The position numbers and the translations under genes were made by a program. Positions 40,970 to 48,789 of a stretch of 64,000 bases of DNA are shown one piece after another. The notes beneath the pieces were generated by a model that had not been told where the DNA came from, did not search any database, and saw only the letters and a program-made list of their open reading frames with translations. How positions within the stretch are numbered: position 1 is the first letter of the stretch; each line of letters starts with the position of its first letter. The stretch comes from JAXDAY01 sp034679345 (GTDB taxonomy: Bacteria > Eisenbacteria > RBG-16-71-46 > CAIMUX01 > VGJL01): the NCBI GenBank assembly GCA_034679345.1, contig JAXDAY010000015.1, positions 1 through 64,000 of the forward strand, given 5' to 3'.

Positions 40970-42694
40970 CTACCGGAGCCGGACCAGCCGGACGGCTTGC
41001 TTCGTGCCGCTCTCCTCCGAGAGTCGGACGAAATAGACTCCCGGCGCCACGGCGCGACCCGAGGCATCCCGTCCGTCCCAGAGTACGCTGCCCCTCTCCG
41101 CGGGAATGACCCGCACCGCGCGGCCCGCGGAATCGAGGATCTCGAGACGCGCGACGCGTCCCGGGACCGAGGAAAACCGGATGGCGGTCTGCGACTGGAA
41201 CGGGTTCGGCGCCGCGCCGAGCAGGCGGAGGGGCGTTTCGCCCGCGATCCCCTCGATGCCCGCGGGATTCCCGGGCACGACGAACCCGAACTGGCTGGTG
41301 TTCCAGTTGTCGTGGAACCATCCGCCCCACTCGACCGAGGCGGGCGCGTAGGCGCTCGAGAATCCCCAGATCGCCACATCCCCCGTCGTGCTCGTCATCG
41401 CCAGGTCGAGATCGCCGTCGCCGTCCACATCGGCGACCTCCGGCGCGTTCGGGCCGCTCGCTCCCGGCTTGTCGATCGGGAAGTCCGCAGCGCCGGCACC
41501 GTCCATCTCGAATCCGAGGATGAGGCCGGGCGTGTAGTTATCCCCCACTGCGATCTCCATCATCCCGTCCGCGTCGAAGTCGACGACAATGCACGATCCT
41601 TCCAGGTTCGCATCCGCGTAGACCGGCCAGCCGGGGAGTGCGGCGCCGGCATGATCCCACGCATAGAAGTTCGCGGGCCCGTTGACCTTACCTCCGTTCC
41701 ACAGTTCCAGGTCACCATCGCCATCGCCGTCGGCGAGAACCGGGCAGGCGTAGGTCTGGACGCTGGGATAGGTGATGGGGAAGCCGGGCAGAGACGCGCC
41801 GGTCCCGCGGTAGGCGTGGATCCGCGTGTACGAACCGAACTGATAGCCGACCACGAGCGCGTCGCGGATCCCATCCCCGTCCAGATCGCCGATGGTCGCC
41901 GAGGCATAGGAGGTCGATAACCCGAAGCTCATGGGCCATCCGGGAACCGACTGGCCATCGACCTGGATCGCCTCCAGCGTCCCGGCGAGGGTCACCGCCA
42001 GGATCTCCGGGACCCCGTCGCCGGTGATGTCGCCCGCCGAGAGCGTGCCGGTGACATTGCCGCTCACCGCCTTCGGGAATCCGGGGAAGACCGTTCCATC
42101 GCCCCGCCAGACGCGCACATTCGATCCGCCGCCGATCGTCACCTCCGGGATTCCGTCGGCATCCAGGTCGTAGAGCGTCGGCGAGATATAGCCATAGGTC
42201 AGGCCGGATGACTGGGGCCAGCCGGCAAGCGGGGCCCCCGTGTGGTGGTAGATCCGAATCTGCCCCGCTCTCGTGGAGAAGACGATCTCCTGATCGCCGT
42301 CTCCGTCGAGATCGCCCACCGCGGCTTTCGACTGGACCGCCCCGCCGACATTGACCGGCCATCCGGGGAGGAGAGTGCCATCGTGATTCCAGGCGCGGAT
42401 CAGGTTGTCGGTGGAGCCGGCGATCACCTCGCAGTCGCCGTCCCATGTGAGATCGGCGAGGACGACTCCGGTCGGCTTGTAGAGAACTTGCGTCCCCATC
42501 GTCTGCGGCCAGCCGGGGAGCATTGGGGGCGAGCGGAATCCCTCCGCCGCCGACCCCGCAGCGCCCGAGAGCCAGGCTCCGGGCTCCGGCGCGTCGATCG
42601 GGGCAACCGAGCCAGCGCGTGCGCCTCCACCTCCGATCCAGATTGTCATCAGGCCGAGAAGAAGAAGTCCGAGAACGCGACACTCCCGCTGCAT
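40970..42694 (-). CDS. Secreted FG-GAP/VCBS repeat protein with FlgD-like C-terminal tag
   Basis: 574 residues; GGGGGA precedes the ATG. Signal peptide about 1-27. Seven or so repeats of about 55 residues such as VGDLDGDGDQEIVFST, LYDLDADGIPEVTIGG and VLADGDGDGDLELWNG are integrin-alpha-like FG-GAP blades with calcium-binding DxDxDG loops. Linkers read LPGWPVNVGG or similar. The C-terminus is FlgD-like (LEILDSAGRAVRVIPAERGS, GVYFVRLSEESGTKQAVRLV) ending VRLR. A calcium-stabilised surface beta-propeller is expected, possibly for adhesion. Confidence 0.88.
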   Translation of the reverse strand: MQRECRVLGLLLLGLMTIWIGGGGARAGSVAPIDAPEPGAWLSGAAGSAAEGFRSPPMLPGWPQTMGTQVLYKPTGVVLADLTWDGDCEVIAGSTDNLIRAWNHDGTLLPGWPVNVGGAVQSKAAVGDLDGDGDQEIVFSTRAGQIRIYHHTGAPLAGWPQSSGLTYGYISPTLYDLDADGIPEVTIGGGSNVRVWRGDGTVFPGFPKAVSGNVTGTLSAGDITGDGVPEILAVTLAGTLEAIQVDGQSVPGWPMSFGLSTSYASATIGDLDGDGIRDALVVGYQFGSYTRIHAYRGTGASLPGFPITYPSVQTYACPVLADGDGDGDLELWNGGKVNGPANFYAWDHAGAALPGWPVYADANLEGSCIVVDFDADGMMEIAVGDNYTPGLILGFEMDGAGAADFPIDKPGASGPNAPEVADVDGDGDLDLAMTSTTGDVAIWGFSSAYAPASVEWGGWFHDNWNTSQFGFVVPGNPAGIEGIAGETPLRLLGAAPNPFQSQTAIRFSSVPGRVARLEILDSAGRAVRVIPAERGSVLWDGRDASGRAVAPGVYFVRLSEESGTKQAVRLVRLR

Positions 42695-42807
42695 GATGAT
42701 CCCCCTTTGATGAGATCGACTTGCGCGGAGGATTCTCCGAGATCCGCGCCCACGAATTCTGCTCCTCGGCGAGGCATTCCGTCAATGCCTGCGCCGCGCT
42801 CCCGCAC

Positions 42808-42813
42808 TAGAAT
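42808..42813 (+). promoter_or_regulatory. -10 box giving a leaderless start for the flippase gene
   Basis: TAGAAT ends 5 bases before the GTG start at 42819, so transcription would begin at about the start codon. No clear -35 box (nearest candidate atgcct). Confidence 0.4.
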
Positions 42814-42818
42814 CAGGC

Positions 42819-44219
42819 GTGCACTCGAACGGGACAAACGCCGCCGCACCGGCGCGCGAGCCGGTCACCGACCGCCAGGTCGTTCGGACCTGGTGGCCGC
42901 TCGCCGCCTCCTGGATCCTGATGGCGATGGAGCTGCCGGCGGTGAGCGCCGTCCTGGCGCGACTCCCGGATCCCAAGGTGAGTCTCGCCGCCTACGGCGG
43001 CCTGGTCTTTCCGTTGTCGATGATGATCGAGGCTCCGATCATCATGCTCCTGGCCGCGTCGACCACGCTCGCGAAGGACTTCAAGTCCTATCTGTTGCTG
43101 AAACGCTTCATGATTCGTGCGGGGGCGATCCTGACGGGGATTCACCTCCTCGTCGCGCTGACGCCGCTCTTCGATCTGATCGTCGTCGACCTGATCCACG
43201 CCCCCGCCGAGATCCACGCCCCTTCGCGGATCGGACTCATCATCATGACGCCGTGGACCTGGTCGATCGCCTATCGTCGAATGCACCATGGGGTCCTGAT
43301 CCGCTTCGGCCGCAGCCGCCTCGTAGGAATCGGCACCGCGGTGCGCCTCGGGGCGAACATGGTCGTTCTAGCCATCGGCTACGCGATCGGCTCGGTTCCC
43401 GGCATCGTCGTCGGCAGCCTCGCCGTGGCGATCGGCGTGATGGCCGAGGCGGCCTTCATCGGCCTCGCCGTGCGACCGGTTCTGCGGGGCGAGTTGCGTT
43501 CCGCGCCCCCCGTCGATCCCCCCCTCACGCGCCGCGCTTTCTACAATTTCTATGTGCCGCTCGCCATGACCCCATTCTTGATGTTCCTCACGACTCCCAT
43601 CGGCAGCGCCGCAGTCAGCCGCATGCCGCTAGCCCTCGACTCCCTCGCCGTGTGGCCCGTCGTCAACGGTCTGACCTTCGCGCTGCGAAGTGTGGGAATC
43701 GCGTTCAACGAAGTCGTCGTCGCGCTTCTGGACCGTCCACGACCGATCGCCCCCCTCAAAAGATTCGCCGTGATCCTCGGTTGCACGACCTCGGGCATCC
43801 TCCTTCTGATCGCCGCCACCCCTCTGGCGCGTCTCTACTTCGGCTCCATCTCCGCTCTCCCGCCCGCCCTCGTCGAGATGGCCCGCGGCGGAGTCTGGAT
43901 CTTCCTCCTCGGCCCTGGGCTTGCCGTCGTTCAGAGCTGGTACCAGGGCATCATCCTCCACAGCCACCGTACGCGGGCCATCACCGAATCGGTCGCGATC
44001 TTCCTGGTCGTGACGAGCGCCGCCCTCGGCGCGGGGATCCTCATCGGCCATATACCCGGCCTCTACGTTGTTCTCGCCTCGATGGTGATTGGCGGGGTCG
44101 CGCAGGTCGCCTGGCTCCACCGCCAGAGCCGTCAGGCCCTCGCCGATCTCGGCAGGGTGGAGGAGGGCCCGCACATACCCATCGGGTCGGGTTTCCAGCG
44201 CGGGGTTGGAGAGGCTTGA
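42819..44219 (+). CDS. MATE/flippase-like (MOP superfamily) membrane protein
   Basis: 466 residues from GTG 42819 with no ribosome site (see the -10 box at 42808). About 12 helices in two similar halves: helix 1 WWPLAASWILMAMELPAVSAV, later FYNFYVPLAMTPFLMFLTTPIGSAAVSR at the start of the second half. The repeat architecture and Pro-rich helix starts (FYVPLA, WWPLAA) fit the MOP superfamily of lipid-linked sugar flippases and multidrug exporters. The ANKH-like branch is an alternative. It precedes a glycosyltransferase, which favours a polysaccharide or lipid-glycan role. Confidence 0.65.
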   Translation: MHSNGTNAAAPAREPVTDRQVVRTWWPLAASWILMAMELPAVSAVLARLPDPKVSLAAYGGLVFPLSMMIEAPIIMLLAASTTLAKDFKSYLLLKRFMIRAGAILTGIHLLVALTPLFDLIVVDLIHAPAEIHAPSRIGLIIMTPWTWSIAYRRMHHGVLIRFGRSRLVGIGTAVRLGANMVVLAIGYAIGSVPGIVVGSLAVAIGVMAEAAFIGLAVRPVLRGELRSAPPVDPPLTRRAFYNFYVPLAMTPFLMFLTTPIGSAAVSRMPLALDSLAVWPVVNGLTFALRSVGIAFNEVVVALLDRPRPIAPLKRFAVILGCTTSGILLLIAATPLARLYFGSISALPPALVEMARGGVWIFLLGPGLAVVQSWYQGIILHSHRTRAITESVAIFLVVTSAALGAGILIGHIPGLYVVLASMVIGGVAQVAWLHRQSRQALADLGRVEEGPHIPIGSGFQRGVGEA

Positions 44220-44314
44220 CCGAGCCGGGTGCATCTGGCATCCCGTCTGATCTACAATCACCCACACGCTCAGGCCGGGGCCCAACGCGCCGTGATGGGG
44301 GGGACAGTCGAGGT

Positions 44315-45475
44315 TTGACCGAAGATCGCGCCGAGAAGACCCGCGTCCTCCATCTGGACACGGGACGGGAGTGGAGAGGAGGACAGCAACAAGTCCTCTA
44401 TCTCCATCGAGAGCTGTGCGCCCGTGGGCATCGCTCCACGCTCGTGGCGCCCAGCGCCAGTCCGCTCGCCCGGCGCGTCCAGGAAGAGGGGCTGCCGATC
44501 CGAGAGATTCCCTATCACGGAGCCGGCGATCCGATCGCCCTATACCTCCTGGTCAAGGCGATCCAGGAAACCGAGGCCCAGATCCTCCACGCCCATACCG
44601 CGCACGCGCATAGCCTCGGATTCCTCGCGCTGCATCTGCCCGGGATCCCGAAGGAGCGAAAACCCTCCTTCGTGGTCCACCGCCGCGTCGACTTTCCGCC
44701 CTCCGCCGACCCCCTCACGAGGATGCGATACGCCACCGAGCAGTGCCTCTTTCTGTGCGTCTCCGACGCGGTGCGCCGTGTGCTACAGAGCCGAGGCGTT
44801 TCGCTGGACCGGCTGCGGGTCGTTCACTCCGCGATCGACCCGATCCGCCTCGACGCGGAAACGGGTGGAGACCGAGCGATGCTCCGCGAGGAGCTCGGCG
44901 TCCCCGCGGACGCCGAGCTGATCGGCGTCGTGGGAGCGATGGTCCCCCACAAGGGCCACCGTCACCTGCTCGCCGCCATGCCCAAAATCCTGAGCGCCCA
45001 CCCGCGTGCCCACGTCGTCATCTTCGGGGATGGAGAGCTCGAATCGGAGCTCCGGCGGGAGTGCTGGGAGCGTACGATCCAGGCCCAGGTCCTCTTTGCG
45101 GGATTCCGGCCGGACGTTCACCGATTTCTGCCGGCCTGCGATCTCTTCGCTCACCCGTCAGTGGAGGAGGGTCTCGGCACAGCGATCCTGGACGCCATGG
45201 CCTGCCGGCTGCCAGTCGTGGCCTCCAGGGCGGGCGGGATTCCCGAGGTCGTCCGCCACGGAGAGACCGGCTGGCTGGTGCCCCCCGCATCCCCGACGGA
45301 GCTGGCCGGCGCGATCGTCTCTCTCCTGGATGATCCGAGACGTCGCCGCGAGTTCGGCGAAGCGGGCCGGCGGCGGGTGGAGGAGAGCTTCTCCGTCCCG
45401 GCGCTTGCGGAGCAGGTTCTCGCCGCCTATGACGCGGTCTCGCCGAGGCTCTCCCTCGATGCGAAGAATGGGTGA
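44315..45475 (+). CDS. GT4-family glycosyltransferase
   Basis: 386 residues from TTG 44315, the only start-like codon in frame near the domain edge; the ribosome site is weak (GAGG directly upstream). TRVLHLDTGREWRGGQQQVLYL is the N-terminal Rossmann loop (GG). IGVVGAMVPHKGHRHLLAAM opens the C-terminal Rossmann domain. VEEGLGTAILDAMACRLPVVAS carries the E-x7-E nucleotide-sugar motif (EEGLGTAxLDAMA). Transfers a sugar from a nucleotide donor to lipopolysaccharide or another surface glycan; donor unknown. It follows a flippase-like gene by 95 bases. Confidence 0.9.
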   Translation: MTEDRAEKTRVLHLDTGREWRGGQQQVLYLHRELCARGHRSTLVAPSASPLARRVQEEGLPIREIPYHGAGDPIALYLLVKAIQETEAQILHAHTAHAHSLGFLALHLPGIPKERKPSFVVHRRVDFPPSADPLTRMRYATEQCLFLCVSDAVRRVLQSRGVSLDRLRVVHSAIDPIRLDAETGGDRAMLREELGVPADAELIGVVGAMVPHKGHRHLLAAMPKILSAHPRAHVVIFGDGELESELRRECWERTIQAQVLFAGFRPDVHRFLPACDLFAHPSVEEGLGTAILDAMACRLPVVASRAGGIPEVVRHGETGWLVPPASPTELAGAIVSLLDDPRRRREFGEAGRRRVEESFSVPALAEQVLAAYDAVSPRLSLDAKNG

Positions 45476-45567
45476 ATCCTTTCTCTCGCTTGGGCATCCA
45501 ACCTGAATGAAGACAGCGCGCCGGCACAGTCCCTCGGCGCCGTTTGAATCGGAAAGGAGCCTGGCCC

Positions 45568-45957
45568 ATGGAGTTACGCAAGTTGTTCGAGAAGAAGCCG
45601 ACCCCGGGGAAGCCCGAGCCGGTCAGCGAGGAGACCTTCGAATCTGAGGTCCTGCTATCCAGCCTCCCCGTTCTCGTCGACTTCTGGGCACCCTGGTGCG
45701 CCCCTTGCCGTCTGGTCGGGGGCCTCCTTGAGGAGCTGGGCCCCGAGTACCACGGCCGCCTGCGGATCGTGAAACTCAACGTGGATGAGAATCCGAAAGC
45801 GGCCGCCCGTTTCGAGGTTCGTTCGATCCCGACCATGCATCTCTTCAAGGGCGGGCGGGTCGTGGACACGATCGTTGGCGCGATGCCGCTCAACCCGCTG
45901 CGCGCCCGGCTGGATCGCCATGCGGCTGCCGCTAGGCCTGCGGAGGCGAGCCAATGA
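45568..45957 (+). CDS. trxA: Thioredoxin
   Basis: 129 residues from ATG 45568 with AAGGAG. LPVLVDFWAPWCAPCRLVGGLLEEL contains the WCxPC active site with Ala (WCAPC, 43-47). KLNVDENPKAAARFEVRSIPTMHLFKGG carries the cis-Pro (SIPT). A 20-residue charged N-terminal extension (MELRKLFEKKPTPGKPEPVS) precedes the domain. First gene of a redox operon; its TGA overlaps the ATG of the HesB-like gene (ATGA). Confidence 0.95.
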   Translation: MELRKLFEKKPTPGKPEPVSEETFESEVLLSSLPVLVDFWAPWCAPCRLVGGLLEELGPEYHGRLRIVKLNVDENPKAAARFEVRSIPTMHLFKGGRVVDTIVGAMPLNPLRARLDRHAAAARPAEASQ

Positions 45958-46262
45958 TCCGCGTGACCCCCGGTGCCCAGGCCGAGCTTGCGGAGATCCT
46001 CGCCGCTCCGCATTCGGAAGGCAGAGTCGCGCGGATCCTGATCGACGACTACACCTGAGGCGGGCCCCGCCTGGGGCTGGCTCTGGAAGAGCCCGGAGAA
46101 GACGATCAGACGATCGTGGCCGACGGATTCACCCTCTCGTTACCGCCGGATGTGGCGCACGTTCTTCGCTACTATGGGGATGCCACTCTCGACCATGATC
46201 CCCGCTGGCGCGGGACTGGCTTCCTCGTCCGTTTTGCTGGAAGGAGGACCTCGTGCTCCTGA
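45954..46262 (+). CDS. HesB/IscA-like selenoprotein with in-frame TGA (Sec35)
   Basis: 102 residues if TGA 46056-46058 is Sec35. The ATG overlaps the thioredoxin stop, with GCGGAGGCGA upstream. MIRVTPGAQAELAEIL, then RILIDDYTU|GGPRLGLALEEP and DGFTLSLPPDVAHVL follow the A-type iron-sulfur/HesB family. The recoded position aligns with the first conserved Cys of IscA (Cys35), and a Cys near the end (C101) aligns with the C-terminal cysteine pair. Reading stops at TGA 46260 inside the next gene's start region. HesB-like selenoproteins are a known bacterial class. A hairpin at 46079-46093 (GGCTCT, loop GGA, AGAGCC) is a SECIS candidate. Confidence 0.85.
46079..46093 (+). promoter_or_regulatory. 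Candidate SECIS hairpin of the HesB-like gene
   Basis: A perfect 6-bp stem GGCTCT/AGAGCC with loop GGA, 20 bases after the TGA. A nearer alternative pairs CCCC and GGGG at 46065-46076. Confidence 0.5.
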
Positions 46263-46906
46263 AGGAGAAGGACCGGAAGGAGATCCAGAAGCTCATCGGC
46301 GAGCTTCCCCGCGAAGTGAAGCTCGTCATGTTCACGCAGGACTTCGAGTGCGACTACTGCAGCCAGACACGCGAGCTTCTCGAGGAGCTGACGACGCTCG
46401 CTCCGCAACTGAAGCTCGAGGTCCACGACTTCGCCGAGGAAAAGCGGCTCGCCGACGGGTACGGCATCGACAAGATCCCGGCAATCATCGTCCAGGGAGA
46501 GGAGGATCGAGGGATTCGCTTCTTCGGGGTCCCGGCGGGGTACGAGTTCGCCAATCTCATCGGGGCAATCCAGATGGTCGCCGCCGGAGACTCGGGCCTC
46601 GAGGAGTCGACTCGAGAGGCGTTGGCCCGGATCAAGGAGAAGGTCCTGATCCAGGTCTTCGTCACTCCGACCTGACCCTACTGCCCCGGGGCGGTTCGCC
46701 TCGCGCATCAGATGGCTTACGAAAGCCCCTGGATCACCGGAGCCGCGGTGGAGGCCACGGAATATCCGCACCTCGTGCAGAAGTACGGGGTCATGGGAGT
46801 CCCGAGGTCGGTGTTCAACGAATCGACCTTCATCGAAGGCGCGGTCCCTGAGACCTCGTTCCTGGAGGCGGTCCTGGAGGCGGCGGCTGCGAGCTCGCGA
46901 TCTTGA
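46253..46906 (+). CDS. Two-domain protein disulfide oxidoreductase selenoprotein (Sec141)
   Basis: 217 residues from GTG 46253 (AAGGAGG 5 bases upstream) if TGA 46673-46675 is read as Sec141. Domain 1 holds FTQDFECDYCSQTRELLEEL (C33, C36) and domain 2 QVFVTPTUPYCPGAVRLAHQ (U141, C144), followed by VMGVPRSVFNE with the cis-Pro. This is the PDO/glutaredoxin-like double thioredoxin fold whose second site is normally TPTCPYCP. A hairpin at 46687-46703 (7-bp stem, loop GTT) sits 11 bases after the TGA. Without recoding the protein would lose exactly the second domain, which remains fully conserved. Confidence 0.9.
46687..46703 (+). promoter_or_regulatory. Predicted bacterial SECIS hairpin of the PDO gene
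   Basis: CGGGGCG (46687-46693) pairs with CGCCTCG (46697-46703) with one G-U pair and loop GTT. The apical loop is 18 bases after the TGA, in the range for SelB-recognised elements. Confidence 0.6.
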
Positions 46907-47012
46907 GCCTCCAGTCCGCGCCGGTGCCGATCCGCGCGAATCGGAGCTCGTACGCTCCGCGCAACGAAACGACCCGCGCGCAAGGGAGGAGATCGTCCGG
47001 CGGTACCAGAAG

Positions 47013-47516
47013 ATGGTCTACAATCTCGCCCTTCGTCTGACTCGCGACCCGGAGCGGGCCGCAGTCGTCTTGCAGGAGACCTTCCTCAAGGTCTTTCTGG
47101 CGCTCCCTCGATTCCGGTCGCGCTCGCGCCTCAAGACGTGGATCTACCGGATCGCGGTGAACGAGGCGCTGCAGCGCATCCGTCGAACGAAGAGCAGGAA
47201 GTTCGTGGAGCTAGACGCGATCGACGAGCAGGCTAACCGCGATCTCGCATTCGCCGCCGCCTCGCTTCAGCAGAATCCTCATGCGATGCTCGAGAACCGC
47301 GAGCTCCGCGACCGCCTCGAGGCGGCGGTCGGTGAGCTGCCCGCAAAGCACCGAACTGCCTTCGTTCTGGTCGATATCGAGGGGTTGCCGCTGAAGGATG
47401 CGGCCTCGATCGCCGGAACCACGCTCGCGGCGCTCAAGACCGACCTCCATCGGGCCCGCCTCTTCCTCCGCAATCGCCTCGCCGACTATCTGGAGGAACG
47501 CCGAGATGCCAGCTAA
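47013..47516 (+). CDS. ECF-type RNA polymerase sigma factor (start uncertain)
   Basis: 167 residues from ATG 47013, but homology clearly extends upstream in frame: ESELVRSAQRND and EEIVRRYQKMVYNLALRLT form region 2.1. No ATG, GTG or TTG occurs between the PDO stop and 47013 in this frame, so the real start is unusual or hidden by an error. Region 2 includes LQETFLKVFLALPRFRSRSRLKTWIYRIAVNEAL. Region 4 is GELPAKHRTAFVLVDIEGLPLKDAASIAG...LKTDLHRARLFLRNRL. It directs RNA polymerase to stress promoters. It overlaps the anti-sigma gene by 11 bases. Confidence 0.85.
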   Translation: MVYNLALRLTRDPERAAVVLQETFLKVFLALPRFRSRSRLKTWIYRIAVNEALQRIRRTKSRKFVELDAIDEQANRDLAFAAASLQQNPHAMLENRELRDRLEAAVGELPAKHRTAFVLVDIEGLPLKDAASIAGTTLAALKTDLHRARLFLRNRLADYLEERRDAS

Positions 47517-47748
47517 CAAGATGTGCAAGAGGATCTTGCAGCGTATCTGCTCCGAAGCCGGAAAGCGCGACGACTCGCCCTTCTGCCGTGAAGTCGCCCG
47601 TCACATCGAGAGTTGCCGGAACTGCCGGGAGCAGGCGATCTCCCTCCGGGGGACCCTGGAGCTCTACTGGTGCCTGGAGCGGGAGGAGGTCCCGAAGGAT
47701 GTCTCGGCCCGGCTGGCCCGGAGATTGGGGTTGCGTTCCCGCCCGTGA
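47506..47748 (+). CDS. Small zinc-type anti-sigma factor
   Basis: 80 residues; GGAGGAAC precedes ATG 47506 inside the sigma gene. FCREVARHIESCRNCREQA (about 26-44) has the H-x3-C-x2-C pattern of the zinc anti-sigma (zf-HC2/ZAS) fold, plus an upstream Cys in FCRE. No membrane helix follows, so it would be a soluble, RsrA/ChrR-like redox-sensing anti-sigma. Position after thioredoxin and two selenoproteins suggests that disulfide formation releases the sigma factor to induce the operon (inference). Confidence 0.78.
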   Translation: MPANKMCKRILQRICSEAGKRDDSPFCREVARHIESCRNCREQAISLRGTLELYWCLEREEVPKDVSARLARRLGLRSRP

Positions 47749-47945
47749 ATCCGTAGCTTCAACGTGATTCGCCGCTCGGGGCCTGGCGGCGAAGTCAATT
47801 CGTTGGCCCCAGAACCGATGTTGTTCTGTCCCGGGGAGCCCTGATCGGAAACGGTTCCAGAGTCGCCGCTGTAAAGCGCCTTCGGCCCACTCTTCCATCG
47901 TCCTTCCTCGAGTCCAAGCAATGTCACTTTCCTAGGAGGAACCCA
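47749..47945 (+). promoter_or_regulatory. Leader region of the RRM gene
   Basis: 197 bases without a gene. It contains local complementarity (cgccgctcggggcctggcggcg) and ends in a strong ribosome site (aggagga). Cold-induced RNA-binding protein genes often have long structured leaders, but no specific motif was identified. Confidence 0.35.
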
Positions 47946-48248
47946 GTGGGTTCGAAGTTGTACGTCGGTGGTTTGCCGTATTCCGTCACGGATCAGGATC
48001 TCAGCGAGATGTTCGGTCCGTACGGCACGGTTGAGTCGGCGCGCGTCATCACGGACAAGTTTTCCGGTCAGTCGCGCGGTTTCGGTTTCGTCGAGATGAG
48101 CTCGGCCACGGAGGCGCAGAACGCGATCTCCTCGCTGAACGGCTCGACGATGAACGGCCGCAATCTGATCGTCAACGAGGCCAAGCCGCAGGAGAACCGC
48201 GGCGGTGGCGGGTTCGGCGGTGGCGGCGGCCGCGGACGCAGGTACTAG
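47946..48248 (+). CDS. RRM-domain RNA-binding protein with Gly/Arg tail
   Basis: 100 residues from GTG 47946 (AGGAGG). KLYVGGLPYSVTDQDLSEMF contains RNP2 and RGFGFVEM RNP1 of a single RRM. The tail (about 85-100) is Gly/Arg-rich with GGGGFGGGGGRGRRY. Same layout as cyanobacterial Rbp and related bacterial cold-inducible proteins that bind single-stranded RNA. Monocistronic by context, with a long leader and a strong terminator hairpin. Confidence 0.95.
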   Translation: MGSKLYVGGLPYSVTDQDLSEMFGPYGTVESARVITDKFSGQSRGFGFVEMSSATEAQNAISSLNGSTMNGRNLIVNEAKPQENRGGGGFGGGGGRGRRY

Positions 48249-48287
48249 TCCCGGGCGGGCGCTTCGGCGCTCGAATGGGCCGCTTGC

Positions 48288-48313
48288 GAGGGAGCCCCGA
48301 TCGGGGCTCCCTC
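48288..48313. terminator. Bidirectional terminator hairpin
   Basis: GAGGGAGCCCC (48288-48298) and GGGGCTCCCTC (48303-48313) form a perfect 11-bp stem with loop GATC, followed by cgtattatt. It lies between the convergent RRM and rnhA genes and can serve both. Confidence 0.85.
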
Positions 48314-48317
48314 CGTA

Positions 48318-48785
48318 TTATTCCGCGAGCTCCTTGTAAGCCCGCACCGCGAGCTGGTCGCATCGCTCGTTCTCGGGATCACCCGAGTGCGATGGAATCC
48401 ACGCGAAGCGCACTTCCTTCTGCTTTTCCGTCTGGAAGAGAAGCTCCTTCCAGAGATCCTCGTTCAGCACGCGCTTCTTCGCCGCCGTGCGCCAGCCGCG
48501 GCGGATCCAGTCGTGAATCCACTCGCTCATCCCCTGCACGACATAACGGGAATCGCTGAGGACCTTCACCTCGGAGGGACGGCGCAGCGCCTTCAGACCT
48601 TCGATGACGCCGGTCAATTCCATGCGATTGTTGGTCGTCATCCGCTCGGCGCCCGAGATCTCCCGGCGGTAACCCGAGGCCGGGTGAATGAGGATGGCCG
48701 CCCACCCACCGGGACCGGGGTTCCCCGAGCAGGCTCCGTCCGCGTAGAGAATCACCCGATCATCGCTGATCGCGCCCTTCCGCAC
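48318..48785 (-). CDS. rnhA: Ribonuclease HI
   Basis: 155 residues from GTG 48785, the same length as E. coli RNase HI; the longer open frame upstream is Arg-rich and not conserved. YADGACSGNPGPGGWAAIL (first Asp), TTNNRMELTGVIEGL (Glu), VLSDSRYVVQGMSEWI (second Asp) and WIPSHSGDPENERCDQLA (His and last Asp) give the full DEDD active site. WRTAAKKRVLNEDLWKEL is the basic handle region. It degrades the RNA strand of RNA-DNA hybrids. The OsmC gene lies just upstream on the same strand. Confidence 0.96.
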   Translation of the reverse strand: MRKGAISDDRVILYADGACSGNPGPGGWAAILIHPASGYRREISGAERMTTNNRMELTGVIEGLKALRRPSEVKVLSDSRYVVQGMSEWIHDWIRRGWRTAAKKRVLNEDLWKELLFQTEKQKEVRFAWIPSHSGDPENERCDQLAVRAYKELAE

Positions 48786-48789
48786 CGCC

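Noticed and set aside
42242..44314. Long 5' extension of the glycosyltransferase open frame
   Set aside because: The extension runs through the flippase gene in another frame and is Arg/Pro/Ser-rich; the GT4 domain begins near 44315.
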